A DNA stretch of 64,000 bases from Liolophura sinensis (taxonomy: Eukaryota; Mollusca; Polyplacophora; Chitonida; Chitonidae). Position 1 is the first letter of the stretch; every line of letters begins with the position of its first letter. The stretch is from contig NC_088306.1 of the NCBI RefSeq assembly GCF_032854445.1, positions 10,192,193-10,256,192 on the forward strand. Reading direction: 5' to 3'. The translations under genes were made by a program, and so were the position numbers. A model generated the notes under the pieces. It was not told the origin of the DNA, searched no databases, and worked only from the letters and a program-made list of their open reading frames with translations. Below, one piece after another: positions 34,201-49,200 of the stretch.

Positions 34201-37200
34201 ATTTAGATATCTCTTTAGATCATGTGAGCCAAGGAGGCCTCGAGATGTTGCTTTAAATGGAACCACTGTAGATGAAAAACTGCACTGTCAGCAGTATTGA
34301 TAATTCTTGTGACTTTTTGTCAGTAGCTGATTCATCTTATATTTGTTCGGGGCGGTTGCTGCGAGTTCAGTCCAGCTCACGCTGACCTTGTTTCCAGTCG
34401 TACCTCTGGCAGCATATGGTCATGGGTTTCCCCCCGGCTCTGCCCGCTTTCCTCCCACCATTATGCTGGTCACCGTCATACAAGTGAAATATTCTTGAGT
34501 AGGTGTGAAACAACAATCGAATAAATAAATAAATATATTTGTTCCATCAGGTGAAGTGAATTGTCTTTTAATTTGCGTATTGCTTTTTAAAGGTAAATGC
34601 CTTCAACTCAAAGATTAGGCATGAAGTATACACTGTGTAGAAATTAGCTTAAATCATTGATAATGGATAGACAAAACAATCAATATTTCAATTTCAGATT
34701 AATTACCATCGTTATTAGTGGAATGATATAGAAGTCATGTGGTCAGCATTTCTTTGGTTGTTTGCTTTGAATCAGTTGCAATAATTCATGAGGTTTTTTC
34801 ATGAGGCATTTCACTTCCCAGATCATGAGAAAGAAACCAATGGCAGTGACCCATCCAGTCTATCATGTGGTCAAAGGGACACAATCCAGAATGATGACAA
34901 AAGTCAAGTTTGCATGTGTGAATTACCTCCCCCTGTTGCACTGACCTGCCCTGGACAACACCTGCACTCCTGGTCACCATCTACTGACATAGACCTCAAG
35001 GGAAAGGTCAAAGTTGTCATGTCCGAAGGGGTTATTTATAGGTAAATCATAAAAGTTCATTGACTTAGACATGTAAGTGTGGAAATGGGAACAGGAAATT
35101 TCAACATTTGTTCATCTCATAAAGTTCTCTTATAATCACTATATCAGACATGGCTTTCATAGCTCAAAGTCATCCTTGTCTTGCATATGGCTCCAAGGTG
35201 GGTATTTCACAAAGTTTGTAAAAAAAACAGCTATGAAATAAAGATGAAACAATGTATGATGAATGAAGCATTGTGACAAATCACTTATTCATCGTCAATA
35301 TATTTTGGAATAAAAAAAAGTTTATTCATTGAAGAATTTTCAACACAGTTTGAGAAATCCAGCACTGGAAAGCTGCTCCTTAGATGAATTTGTTCAGGGG
35401 AGATAATTGTAGTGTTCAGGGTGTCACATACTCCTCAGAGCAATGGAACCACTCTTTAAGTTGCCACTGCTAGCAAATTTTGCACAGATATCTTGAACAA
35501 TGCCACGGTCACTGGGGTCACGGTGAGGAGGCATAAGATGATATCAGAAAGCTTAAAAATCTGTATCTCAACAACTGTTTCTGTCAATACTTGATGGACA
35601 TGCATTGTGTCTATCTGAAGTTTACACAGCATGATTCTGACTGACACACAATTAAAACTAAATCTACCGTGAAGTGTAAACAAGCCTGTCAAAGGTCAAG
35701 TTTATGACAGTAATGTGAAGCAAGCGCTGTAAGGACTAATGGCATGTAATGGCTGGCGTCATGGCTGGTGTCATGGCTGGTGTCATGACTAGAACTCAAG
35801 AGCGCTCACATTGGTGAGAAGCTCATGGAACATTGTGCTGTGCTAGCACACTAAACCACTAGGTCACGCAGTTCTGTAATAAACACATAAATATCTGGCT
35901 GCACTTTCAGAAGTATTCTGAAAAGTGGAGAAAACCTAAAAATTACTTCAAGGCTGGATGAAAGAGTGTGAAAATGTGGTCTTCAACATTTGTTTTGATT
36001 TTTCTTTAGAGAGAAAGAGACCTGTGAAAATATTTTTCGTACAGTGGGTATTTGGGTTTATGTTGTCTTTGTGTAATAATGTTATTAGCGAAGATATAAC
36101 ACATGTTTAATATTTATGTCTGCACTAGAATTTGGTCTTTTTAGTCAACAAATATATTCAACTTGGATTTTGGTCATGGTTATATTTTAATATATTCATA
36201 AATACTATCACAATTCATATTAAACACATGTGTTTGGTTATAAACAAAAAAAAATTTACATTGAAATAAATTAATAAGACATGCTTCTTATCCTTATTTA
36301 GAACATTATTATGCAAAGATGACATTTTCCAAGAGGTGGATCCAAATAACTACCATACAAAAATATTTACAAGTTTTTTTTCAGTATTTTTATGTTTTGT
36401 TCTCCTTCATGTACAACTGTATGTGCATATAGTGCATTGCAGGGGCTGTATTTCATCAACCAAAAGTACGTGTTAAAGTCACATTTCATGTTTGCTCTTA
36501 AAAACTGGCTTTGTTAAGTACCTCCGATCCTGATGCAAAGGGTGGTGAGAAAGTAACATGTGTCACTTATGAAACAAGCATTAAAACTTTTTATTATGTG
36601 TGCATAAACCCAATCAACAGTTAGGGGGTCTCAGGAGTTCATGCAGATTTAGTCGCCACTGGGCGGAGTTTCTTGAAAACTACCACAGCTAAAAGACGGG
36701 ATTTTACAGTATGTGTCAGCAGCATCGTTGAGTTGATGGACAGATGCTCATCCAGTCACGGCTTTTACCAACGTTAGTTTACTTTAGCCCTTTCTTTGTC
36801 TTGTCTTTATCTGGGTGAACTTGTGAGTCCCCTTTGTATGCCGATTGGGCTTATTTACTATGTTTTTCTCCGTGATACGTGTTTGTAGACTTGTTGGCAG
36901 CTCTTCCTTACATCAAGTGGAGATTTACCCGGGAGATAACTCTGTCCTCACATCCCAGGGCCTCACAGGCCATTTCTTCCTTCACATCATACCAAGGGCA
37001 GACAACCCAGCAGTAAGTAAATGTGATCTGGCTCACATTTGTAGCTCATACTTATGAATGGATATTAAACAAAGTCTGTTTCATGTGTTTTGAAATTCCA
37101 TTTCTCATTTTGAAGATGCATCTCTTTTTGATACTGGGCAAATCTTACTTTAGTTCGTGAGTCTGCCTTAAAGGGACTTACCTTAACGTCAGACACTGTG

Positions 37201-40200
37201 TAGTGTTGTAATTACTTGGTTTACCATGTAACTTTAGTTCTGCTGTGCAAATCGTTGGCAAATTACGAATACTTTATAAAGCATTATTGATAGATAAAAA
37301 GATCATATTTGGTTTACTAGAGTTTCAATCTATTGGATAGTTAACATGTGCAGTCCACGAGAGAATGTTGCATTATGGGAATCCTTGCAGTGCCTAATTT
37401 GCATGTTATCCTGTCAGGTGGACAGTTTAGACCAGTAAACTGTCACAGTATGACAGTTTTTGTTGATTTATTTCTCACAGTATGACAGTTTCTGTTGATT
37501 TATTTCTCACAGTATGACAGTTTTTGTTGATTTATTTCTCACATTTATGACAGTTTTTGCTGATTTATTTCTCACAGTGTGACAGTTTCTGTTGATTTAT
37601 TTCTCACATTTATGACAGTTTCTGTTGATTTATTTCTCACAGTGTGACAGTTTTTGTTGATTTATTTCTCACAGTATGACAGTTTTTGTTGATTTATTTC
37701 TCACATTTATGACAGTTTTTTTTGATTTATTTCTCACTGTGTGACAGTTTTTGTTGATTTATTTCTCACAGTATGACAGTTTCTGTTGATTTATTTCTCA
37801 CATTTATGACAGTTTTTGTTGATTTATTTCTCACAGTATGACAGTTTTTGTTGATTTATTTCTCACTGTGTGACAGTTTCTGTTGATTTATTTCTCACAT
37901 TTATGACAGTTTCTGTTGATTTATTTCTCACAGTGTGACAGTTTTTGTTGATTTATTTCTCACAGTATGACAGTTTTTGTTGATTTATTTCTCACATTTA
38001 TGACAGTTTTTTTTTATTTATTTCTCACTGTGTGACAGTTTTTGTTGATTTATTTCTCACAGTATGACAGTTTCTGTTGATTTATTTCTCACATTTATGA
38101 CAGTTTTTGTTGATTTATTTCTCACATTTATGACAGTTTTTGTTGATTTATTTCTCACAGTATGACAATTTCTGTTGATTTATTTCTCACATTTATGACA
38201 GTTTTTGTGGATTTATTTCTCACTGTGTGACAGTTTTTGTCGATTTATTTCTCACATTTGTGACATACTGTCATATTTTGAGAAATAAATGAACACAGAC
38301 AGTGTACTATTCCTTGATACTCGTGGATAAAACTCTTGACATTTTTGTGACATTTTTCAAGAGTTATTATATAAAAAAAACTAATTGATGTACTGTTTGT
38401 TGCAGGCGTACCTGGTGGAAGAGAAAACTTACTCTGTGAAAGTCCCTCCTCAGGATTTCCCCGGGGAGGCGTACTCCCTGGCCAAGCTCATCAGTAAAGG
38501 AGCGCAGTACTTAGCCACCTGTGACGTGGATGTCCAGTTTAAATCCCATGCTGAAGTTTTCTGCTGGAAGGTCTGATAGCCCTCTGAAACTGTGATGATT
38601 TAAGAGAGCTAGTACCATATTGTTTCTACTAAATGTGGAATGTAGCTGATATAGTAAAGTGTGAAATCACCTTATAACCAGAAACCCAGCTCGGATTATA
38701 CCAAAGATTTTAAAAAATGGTACTTGCGAGCAAGGAAATAGGACTGGTGTCAGTATATTGAAATAGGACTGGTGTCAGTATATTGAAATAGGACTGGTGT
38801 CAGTATATTCAAATAGGACTGGTGTCAGTATATTCAAATAGGACTGGTGTCAGTATATTGAAATAGGACTGGTGTCAGTATATTCAAATAGGACTGGTGT
38901 CAGTATATTCAAATAGGACTGGTGTCAGTATATTGTGACTGGGTGGGGCCTCATGTCTGGTTAGTGGTGGCAGCACTTTGGTGGCATGGAGGCGCCCTGC
39001 CACGAGAAGGCACAGTATGTACATGCACCTAATGACTTCTCATGGTCGTATTTCTGAAAAATTGTGAAGTACAATTTCATACATATACTAACATGTACAT
39101 ATACATACCTAATAACCAGGCACACAAAGTTCAGGTTCAGTCCCGGCCTTGGTCTGGGAATTCATAGTCATGGGGTTACCAGTCTGCCTGTCTGTCTGTC
39201 TGCCTGCATGTCTGTCTGTCTGTCTGCCTGCATGTCTGTCTGTCTGCCTGCCTGTCTGTCTGTCTGCCTGCATGTCCATCCAAGTGAATGGGTGAATTGC
39301 AACACCATTGTTACAGGGACTCCCTGTTTTCAGGGCTATCTATATTGCAGATATGGAGGAAAAGAAGAGGTTTTGGGGAATCCCTGCCCAGACAAAATTA
39401 CCAATCTCATGCACATTTTGGCTCACCTCCTGTTTATAGATTTCCTTACTCATAAATGCCTGGCTGAAAAGACTTTTAAAAATCGAAGTAGGCAGCTCTA
39501 TGTAGACAACATAAAGCTATGCATAAATATACTTGCATTTATTTTTTTTTTTTTTGTGATTTTTGTGGAAAGAGTTGTGAAACACTTGAATTCTAAGGTG
39601 GACTTTATGGCCCATACTATCGGAGCTTAAGGAGGTGAAGTCATAGAAAATTTTTCCTACTCAAATCACGACACTGAATGTTGGAATAACTGTTCTTACC
39701 CATGAGTTAAAGATAATAGATATAATGTAAAAAAAAAGGTGATGTGACGTCAGAGATTCTAGATAATTGTCAGTATGGCTCATAAACCCCACAGTAGTAT
39801 TCAAATATTTGAATACCTTTCAACACTTTTAGCAAAAAAATCTGAAAAAAATAAACATAAGTATTTTTTCACATAGTTTTCAGTTGTCTGTATGATGAAC
39901 CTTACTTCACATTTTAGCTTTCTTTTACTTTAAGTTATGACAACATGTTGGGAATGACTGTCTTGCAGGTGTTTACATAATCGTCTGTTCATTGAAGACC
40001 ATCCACCTGTATGACAGGCAAGTCTGTACATTAGTCGAAGGAAAGTCTCTCAGTGGCTTGCCAGAGATTGTTGGTTTTACTCAGGGCACTCTGTCTCCCT
40101 CCACAGAACACATAAAACTCACAGCTATCCTACATGTAAAGAAAAAGTTCTGGGCTCACCCAAAGTATGGGATAAAGCAACAAAATCAAATAAATAAATA

Positions 40201-43200
40201 TACAGACCTATGACATACCTTCAACCTGTTAACGGGAGTGAGTGTCTTCGGTTTCCTCCCACCATTACGCTGGCTGCCGTTGTATAAGTGAAGTATTAAC
40301 ACCAATCAAATAAATAAATAAAAATAAGATACCTTAGACCAGAGAGCGCTGTGTTCCCACAGTATGTTGATATTCACAACTTCATATATGGACACCTCTT
40401 GTTAAATCACAAGAATACATGTTATTTTGAAATCGATGTCAAACACCTTACCTTGCGTGTACAAACGAGTCCTGCCATAAAGACTCTCCATATTGCAGAG
40501 GAGAAAATAGAAGAAAATACCTAAATAAATAATATTTTTTGTTTTTGTTTGTTACAGTACAACCAGGAGAAAACTGCGCCTAACATCTCTGAAGCACGGT
40601 CAACGGTGAAATGTGAACATAACATTCCAGGCTTGGGCAAATTCCTGGCTTATACGAATGGAAAGATTAGAATCGTATTTGCTGACCGGACAGCCCTGGA
40701 CATGATGTCAGAGAGCTGTAAGGATGGAAGTCCTTCTGGTTCCTATGGCGATGGAGATGGCTCACAGCCAAAGGTACAGCTTCAAGATTTGATTTTTAGC
40801 TCACGGTTTTTAGGCACAGCTTACGTAATACCCCTAGCATGATGTGAGTATGAATGCTTCAGGTTTAACGCCATACTCAACACAAGTTTTCAGTTGCATG
40901 CTGAAGTTTCATGCCAAAGACAAAAGACAAAGACACTGTTTCCTTGTTCTAACCTCTCAGTGCTGAGCGCCAAGCAGCAAGTACCATTTTTAAAGTCTTT
41001 GCTCTGACCAGAACTCTCGCTTGCGCAAAGTAGAGGGCTGCAGTGCCCCGCCCCTCTCAACATGCACTCTGCCCCCCTAGAGGGCAGGGCTGTAAATAAC
41101 AGCCCTGCCCTTCGTAGGGCTAATGAGACTTATTAACCAGAGGCCCCTGTCTGGCCAGACTGTAGTTATCCTGTCTGCTTGTTGTTAACTATACCTGGTA
41201 CCGGAAATCCGCCATCATAACTTCTGTTTGTAATCAAGCACTGGTTCATTTTATTAACTATGTGTGTTTTAAGCTCAGCAGTGCCTACATTAAGCTGTCG
41301 CGCTTAATTTTCTGTCTTCTGGCCATCATAAATTTGTTACGAAATCAATTCACACATGGTGGTTAGGTGGCAAAAGTATCCCACCATAGTTGTTTTATAG
41401 TCTATAATTAGAACAGTGATGCTCATTGGACATTAGTCTCGATTGCACCAATGGGTAAACCGGTTAGAAATGCATACATAACAGCCTCGTTTTCATTACT
41501 TTCATTTTTCAGTCAAGTCCGTCAAATTGGTCCTGTCAGATAATAAAGCGTTTGTAGACTCATTATTTGTTTAAAATTAAGAGTAGAACAGGCTGCAGAT
41601 TACCGCAAATTATTAAGATTAGGCAAGTTCAGAGTATTTTTGATTTGTTAAGTTGTTTAAGCTCAGCTGTTTCTCAGCTGAAGAACCGACCACCAGTTGG
41701 GCCAGTATCGGTTCTCTGTTTGTTTTGATTCACTTTTTCGTTGAGAAAACATTCATGGTTATAAATTATTGTTGATTTCAAGTCAGAGACCTGGTACAAG
41801 CATAATACTGGAATAAGCAGTCTTGTGAAATAGGAAGTTTTACCTCAATGGGCCATATTTTCATTTTCCTCCATCAGATTTCCGTTTTTATGCTAGGTGG
41901 GCATTCAGTCGTGGATTTAAATGGGTGGAAAATGGGGCACAGTCAACATTTTCATGATTTTTGTTAACTTTACATAGTGTTTTAATTAAACAATAATATG
42001 TCTAGAATTATGAGTTTTCGTATATTTTGGTAAATAAAAATTCAAAGTACCCATTTTGAATAATAAGAGAGTTGCCTTTATTTTTATAACAAAGTCTCAA
42101 GTTTTTATGGAGTATGCATACACACATATTGCAGACAGGCGTCATATTTTATTGACAATTTCAAGACAAAATTATCTTATCTTATTTAGTCACGAACTAC
42201 ATCTAGCATCTGTAACCAATGTCTGTAATTTAAAATCAGTAGTAAACCTTTTTTTTACTAGTTATTTTTAATGATCAATAGTTTTATTAATTATTTGCTT
42301 TGCCTGTTTGGGATAATACCCTAAAGCAGGAAACACTTGCTGTGAACACACACTCTGCAATTCTTCTATTTTTTGGGACATTTTGCCTGGTTTTGATAAC
42401 CAGTATGCCCTGTAGTTGCAAAAGGGATATATATTTTTCCCCACATGGTTAGTACATTCAAGGAATAACATATAATTGGTCTTTACTTCTCTGAAAAACT
42501 GAGAATTGCAATTTTCTGCTTTAATCACTTCCAAGTAACATATCCTGAAAATTAGAAGGGTTACAGGATACAAATGTGTAGTTGAGTGTTGAGGTGGCTA
42601 TTTTNNNNNNNNNNNNNNNNNNNNNNNNNNNNNNNNNNNNNNNNNNNNNNNNNNNNNNNNNNNNNNNNNNNNNNNNNNNNNNNNNNNNNNNNNNNNNNNN
42701 NNNNNNNNNNNNNNNNNNNNNNNNNNNNNNNNNNNNNNNNNNNNNNNNNNNNNNNNNNNNNNNNNNNNNNNNNNNNNNNNNNNNNNNNNNNNNNNNNNNN
42801 NNNNTTTTTACTGCTAAATCTCTTTTGAATATTTATTTACCACATTCATTATTAAAGACGCAAGCAGGAAATAGTGCACTTTAAAGGTATTATTCGCACT
42901 GAAAAGTGCCCCGTTTGGAAAAATTCCACCCTGCCCATTTTTGTTTAAAAATAGGGGCCTGGTAATGATTGGGCAACCAATGTGGTACCCCAAGGCATTA
43001 GCATTGACATGAAATAACATGTAAAACACAATGGCAGGAGAGAGATGTTCCATCGTTGAGGCCTTATAGGCATATGAATAAATGTTAATTACAAATTCTT
43101 GATTTTAGCCTCAAGTTTATATTCAGTATTAAGTTTCCAAGTGTATAATTTATATTTTAGGGTCAAGTGAATCTAAACAGTACTACAATGTGATGACATG

Positions 43201-46200
43201 AGTAGGAATGGCACAACTCGATGAGGTTGTTGATGTTTTGTCAAAGCTATATTACTCTCTCTCTTCTAAAACATAGGCAGTGTCGGCTGTCAAGATGTTT
43301 GATTGATACCTGGTGATGCAGTTATTTTTCCTTTGATTTACTGTTTTTTGGGGTTTTTTTTTTCATCCAAAAACCTGTCAACCATCTAGTAAATAAAATA
43401 CATGTATGGTAAAATGATTGGTCAGTTCCTTATGGTCAGGCTGCTCATGATAAGGTCTGACAGCAACATGCAGATAATCGTGGGTTTCCCCAGTGCTCTG
43501 CCAGGTTTCCTTCCACCATAATGTTGTCCACAGTTGTAGAAGTGAAATATTTTTGAGTGCGATGTAAAACACGTAAACAAATAAACAAATACATCAATCA
43601 GTCAGTCAGTCAGTTTTATTATTGTCTGTTTATAACTTTTATATACCGTTCTGGTACTATTATTAAACGTTGTTAAACATGACTAAATTACTGATGTTGT
43701 ACAATGCCAGGTGACATGTGACAGTGTTTACCGCAGCCAGAAGGCCCGGGTGTGGGGTGAATTAATCCCCGCCGGTCACTGCCGCCTCCTCCTGCCCTCG
43801 GGGCAGTACACCCTGGTCAAGCTTAGCAGCCCTGGTCCGTACAAAACGTAAGTATCTTTGTGTAGCCACCCTCTGGCAGTGTAGTCCAATCACATGGAAT
43901 TGAATGGCTAAGTTAACAAGAAATATATGCTTTCCAAGCAGTCTCTTCAAGTGTGTTCAGACAAGTTTAGGCTAGAGATAAGAGATAACATAGAGATAAG
44001 GAAGGGACTCTCCCAAACTAATGCGACTTACAGTAGTTGCTAACGTTGCCAGTGTAAAGCCGACAGACCTGATTATGCAAAATATATATTCAATGAAGCA
44101 GCTACAGTGTGACAGCTCCCACCTCGTCTTGCCCGAACCAGCTTGAACTGGTGCGATTTCCCGAAATGCTCATTCACCTTATTCACACATCACCTGTTTT
44201 TTTTTCCCCCTTCAACTAAGCACCCTTCCATTCTATAGTTCAGACAGCAGGGTGATTAGATGACAATAAATTCCATGAATTTCTAAATGATGGATTCTGT
44301 ATGTAATACCTCTGTCTGAATCTTCAGGTGTGTGGATTATGCTCTGGAGTGGTGTGCCTGGTGTAATACACCTGTCAGAGATAGGACTCAGTTCTACGCC
44401 AATGCCACCCTCCCCAACTCCTCCAGAGATGTGTAAGTGGAAAACAGTATTTTTTTGATTTCTGTTTTAAGTTTTTTCTATTTTACTTTTATGTCCTAAT
44501 ATGCACTGAATCAGAGAATTTCACGGTATTGGTGCTAGTTTGAGTTGAGTTATGTTTGCGGATAGCCTAGGGGAGTTTTGAGCTTGAACTCTTTTATTGA
44601 TAGAGGTAGAAAAAGTCCCAACTGTGCCGTGTGACCTGTCAAAATTGTTATGCAACTATTTTTGATCACTCATACTGTAACATGGGTGTCCTTAAAAAGT
44701 TTAGAGTAGACGTGTGATGAAGAAAATTGAGAAGCTGAACGTTTTATGAACTAGAGAAGCTCCCAAAGGAAAGAGGTATTATTTGTGCCTCAGGAAAAGG
44801 ATGAGACAGGTGATCAATAAATTAATGTCAACAAAGGTGGCCTGACATTTTTCACAAGTCACATGGCACAGTAGGACTATTTTTACCTCTGATGACAAAA
44901 GAGTTTCAACACGAACCTCCCCTATTGGCAAGCATGGGATCATGTTTACCATCAGCAGTGTAAAGATGTTATTTATATTTTTTCATTTATTTGATTGTTC
45001 TTTACGTCACACTGAAGAATTTATTTTTCAGTCAGTATAGTTGGTAGATGAAACCAGAGTGCCGTGGAAAAATCACCCACCTGTGGCTAGTTCCTGGTGA
45101 ACTTCACACATGTGACAGTACAAATAAGCACACCTCTTTGGTGGAAGACAAAATGTTGGGCTCCACAAACAACCACATGGGTGCTGGTGATGGCAAGTGG
45201 CCACGAAGACTCTTTTGAATGAAAAGCAAGCACCTTCAACCCTTTAGGCCGTGGCCCACTCCTTATAATACCCTTAGTATTTATCTTATTAGAACTGTTT
45301 TTATGGTTGAAAGGCATTTGCCGTAGAAAGTGACCGGCCCGGTTCTTAGAGTGTCCGCTTTGGGAGTTGGTAGGTCCAGGGCCTATCCTGGTCACACCTG
45401 AGATCTTAAAAGAGGAAGTTGTAGCTTCCTTGCTTGACGTTCAGCATTTAGAGGATAGTGCAGCGACTGGTTGACCGTATTAGTATAATGGCTCGGACGA
45501 GGCGGCTTACTTGCCTTCGGTAAGCTGTCTCAGTGAAGCAGCACTGGATAATAGAGGGGTGGAAATACTCCTTCGTCATCATATGACTGAAAAATTGTTA
45601 AGTACGATGTTAAACCCCAAGCACTCACTCACTCTATAGAAAGTGTTGTTTCAAGTTAAATGCTCCAAATCAACAACGTTCATGTTTTTTTTTTGTTTTT
45701 TTTTTAATAGAGATGGTAATAAATAGTGGATATGATGAAAATGATAATTAAAATATAATTTAAATATTCAAACATCGAGTACTACGTAGAATACATACGT
45801 CACACAAACAAATCGAAAAGTAAATAAAATCCAAGAGTTGTAATTGTCTCTCTATTTTTGGTTTCCTGCAGATCTCCTGATACCGAGTTAAGGAAAATCA
45901 ACTGCTTTAACTGTATCCTTTGCGACTTTATACTGTAACCATGGTTGTGGTGCTTGTCTTGTAAGGCTTGTTATGGTGTTCTAGTGGCACTTTTCTGTAA
46001 CAATGTGTATTCTCCATTGCCTATCCGTTACACCAAGTCAGTTATGTTTTTTACAGTTTATTGTCTATTTGTCTGTCAGCTTTGTGGTTGTGTTTATTCG
46101 TCCACCACACGCTGTCAGTTACATTCTTGTCTGTGTATTCTTCATCTTCTAGTTTTCACCATTGTCTAGTTATCACCATTGGCGAGTTATCACCATTGCC

Positions 46201-49200
46201 TAGTTATCACCATCATCTGGTTATCACCATTGTCTAGTTATCACCATTGCCTAGCTATCACCATTGCCTAGTTATCACCATTGTCTAGTTATCACCATTG
46301 CCTGGTTATCACCGTTGTCTAGTTATCACCGTTATCTAGTTATCACCGTTGCCTAGTTATCACCATTGTCTAGCTATCACCCAATATCCAGCGGATTCTT
46401 TGCTATTTAACTCCCTTTGTGTGGCATGCAGCACCCTGTGTTGGCATTCTTCGTCATTCTCTCCCCATCGTCTGTTATTCCAGGTCTATTCCATTCTTTG
46501 TTCTCTATTATTCATTCTCCATCCTGTGCTGATTGCATTCTTCGTCATTCTCTCCCCATCTGTTATCCCAGGTCTATTCCATTCTTTGTTCTCTATTATT
46601 CATTCTCTATCCTGTGCTGATTGCATTCTTTGTCATTCTCTCCCCATCGTCTGTTATCCCAGGTCTGTTCCATTCTTTGTTCTCTATTATTCATTCTCCA
46701 TCCTGTGCTGATTGCATTCTTTGTCATTCACTCCCCATGGTCTGTTATGCCAGGTCTGTTCCATTCTTTGTTCTCTGTTATTCATTCTCTGTCCTGTGCT
46801 GATTGCATTCTTTGTCATTCACTCCCCATGGTCTGTTATCCAGGTCTATTCCATTCTTTGTTCTCTATTATTCATTCTCCATCCTGTGCTGATTGCATTC
46901 TATGTCATTCTCTCCCTATCGTCTGTTATCCCAGGTCTATTCCATTCTTTGTTCTCTATTATTCATTCTCCATCCTGTGCTGATTGCATTCGTTGTCATT
47001 CACTCCCTATCGTTTGTTATTCCAGGTCTATTCCATTCTTTGTTCTCTATTATTCATTCTCCATCCTGTGCTGATTGCATTCTTTGTCATTCACTCCCCA
47101 TCGTCTGTTATGCCAGGTCTGTTCCATTCTTTGTTCTCTGTTATTCATTCTCCATCCTGTGCTGATTGCATTCTTTGTCATTCACTCCCCATGGTCTGTT
47201 ATCCCAGGTCTATTCCATTCTTTGTTCTCTATTATTCATTCTCCATCCTGTGCTGATTGCATTCTTTGTCATTCACTCCCCATCATCTGTTATCCCAGGT
47301 CTGTTCCATTCTTTCTTCTCTGTTATTCATTCTCTGTCCTATGCTGATTGCATTCTTTGTCATTCACGCCCCATCGTCTATTATGCCAGGTCTATTCCAT
47401 TCTTTGTTCTCTATTATTCATTCTCTATCCTGTGCTGATTGCATTCTTCGTCATTCACTCCCCATGGTCTGTTATTCCAGGTCTATTCCATTCTTTGTTC
47501 TCTGTTATTCATTCTCCATCCTGTGCTGATTGCATTCTTTGTCATTCACTCCCCATGGTCTGTTATTCCAGGTCTATTCCATTCTTTGTTCTCTATTATT
47601 CATTCTCCATCCTGTGCTGATTGCATTCTTTGTCATTCACTCCCCATGGTCTGTTATTCCAGGTCTATTCCATTCTTTGTTCTCTATCATTCATTCTCCA
47701 TCCTGTGCTGATTGCATTCTTTGTCATTCACTCCCCATGGTCTGTTATTCCAGGTCTATTCCATTCTTTGTTCTCTATTATTCATTCTCCATCCTGTGCT
47801 GATTGCATTCTTTGTCATTCTCTCCCCATCGTCTGTTATCCCAGGTCTATTCCATTCTTTGTTCTCTATTATTCATTCTCCATCCTGTGCTGATTGCATT
47901 CTTTGTCATTCACTCCCCATCGTCTATTATGCCAGGTCTGTTCCATTCTTTGTTCTCTATTATTCATTCTCCATCCTGTGCTGATTGCATTCTTTGTCAT
48001 TCACTCCCCATCGTCTGTTATGCCAGGTCTATTCCATTCTTTGTTCTCTGTTATTCATTCTCTGTCCTGTGCTGATTGCATTCTTTGTCATTCACTCCCC
48101 ATGGTCTGTTATCCCAGGTCTATTCCATTCTTTGTTCTCTATTATTCATTCTCCATCCTGTGCTGATTGCATTCTATGTCATTCTCTCCCTATCGTCTGT
48201 TATCCCAGGTCTATTCCATTCTTTGTTCTCTATTATTCATTCTCCATCCTGTGCTGATTGCATTCGTTGTCATTCACTCCCTATCGTTTGTTATCCCAGG
48301 CCTATTCCATTCTTTGTTCTCTATTATTCATTCTCCATCCTGTGCTGATTGCATTCTTTGTCATTCACTCCCCATCGTCTGTTATGCCAGGTCTGTTCCA
48401 TTCTTTCTTCTCTGTTATTCATTCTCTGTCCTGTGCTGATTGCATTCTTTGTCATTCACTCCCCATGGTCTGTTATCCCAGGTCTATTCCATTCTTTCTT
48501 CTCTATTATTCATTCTCCATCCTGTGCTGATTGCATTCTATGTCATTCTCTCCCTATCGTCTGTTATCCCAGGTCTATTCCATTCTTTGTTCTCTATTAT
48601 TCATTCTCCATCCTGTGCTGATTGCATTCGTTGTCATTCACTCCCTATCGTTTGTTATTCCAGGTCTATTCCATTCTTTGTTCTCTATTATTCATTCTCC
48701 ATCCTGTGCTGATTGCATTCTTTGTCATTCACTCCCCATCGTCTGTTATGCCAGGTCTGTTCCATTCTTTGTTCTCTGTTATTCATTCTCCATCCTGTGC
48801 TGATTGCATTCTTTGTCATTCACTCCCCATGGTCTGTTATCCCAGGTCTATTCCATTCTTTGTTCTCTATTATTCATTCTCCATCCTGTGCTGATTGCAT
48901 TCTTTGTCATTCACTCCCCATCATCTGTTATCCCAGGTCTGTTCCATTCTTTCTTCTCTGTTATTCATTCTCTGTCCTATGCTGATTGCATTCTTTGTCA
49001 TTCACGCCCCATCGTCTATTATGCCAGGTCTATTCCATTCTTTGTTCTCTATTATTCATTCTCTATCCTGTGCTGATTGCATTCTTCGTCATTCACTCCC
49101 CATGGTCTGTTATTCCAGGTCTATTCCATTCTTTGTTCTCTGTTATTCATTCTCCATCCTGTGCTGATTGCATTCTTTGTCATTCACTCCCCATGGTCTG

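Noticed and set aside
39064-39630. 188-codon + frame
   Set aside because: Includes the CTGT/CTGC microsatellite and a T-rich tract, has no family resemblance, and lies in C5orf34 intron 6.
42582-42884. Open frames across the N gap
   Set aside because: They consist mainly of unknown bases.
40558-43847. Possibility that the N gap joins unrelated scaffolds
   Set aside because: C5orf34 exons on both sides are in order, same strand and matching phase, so the join is supported.
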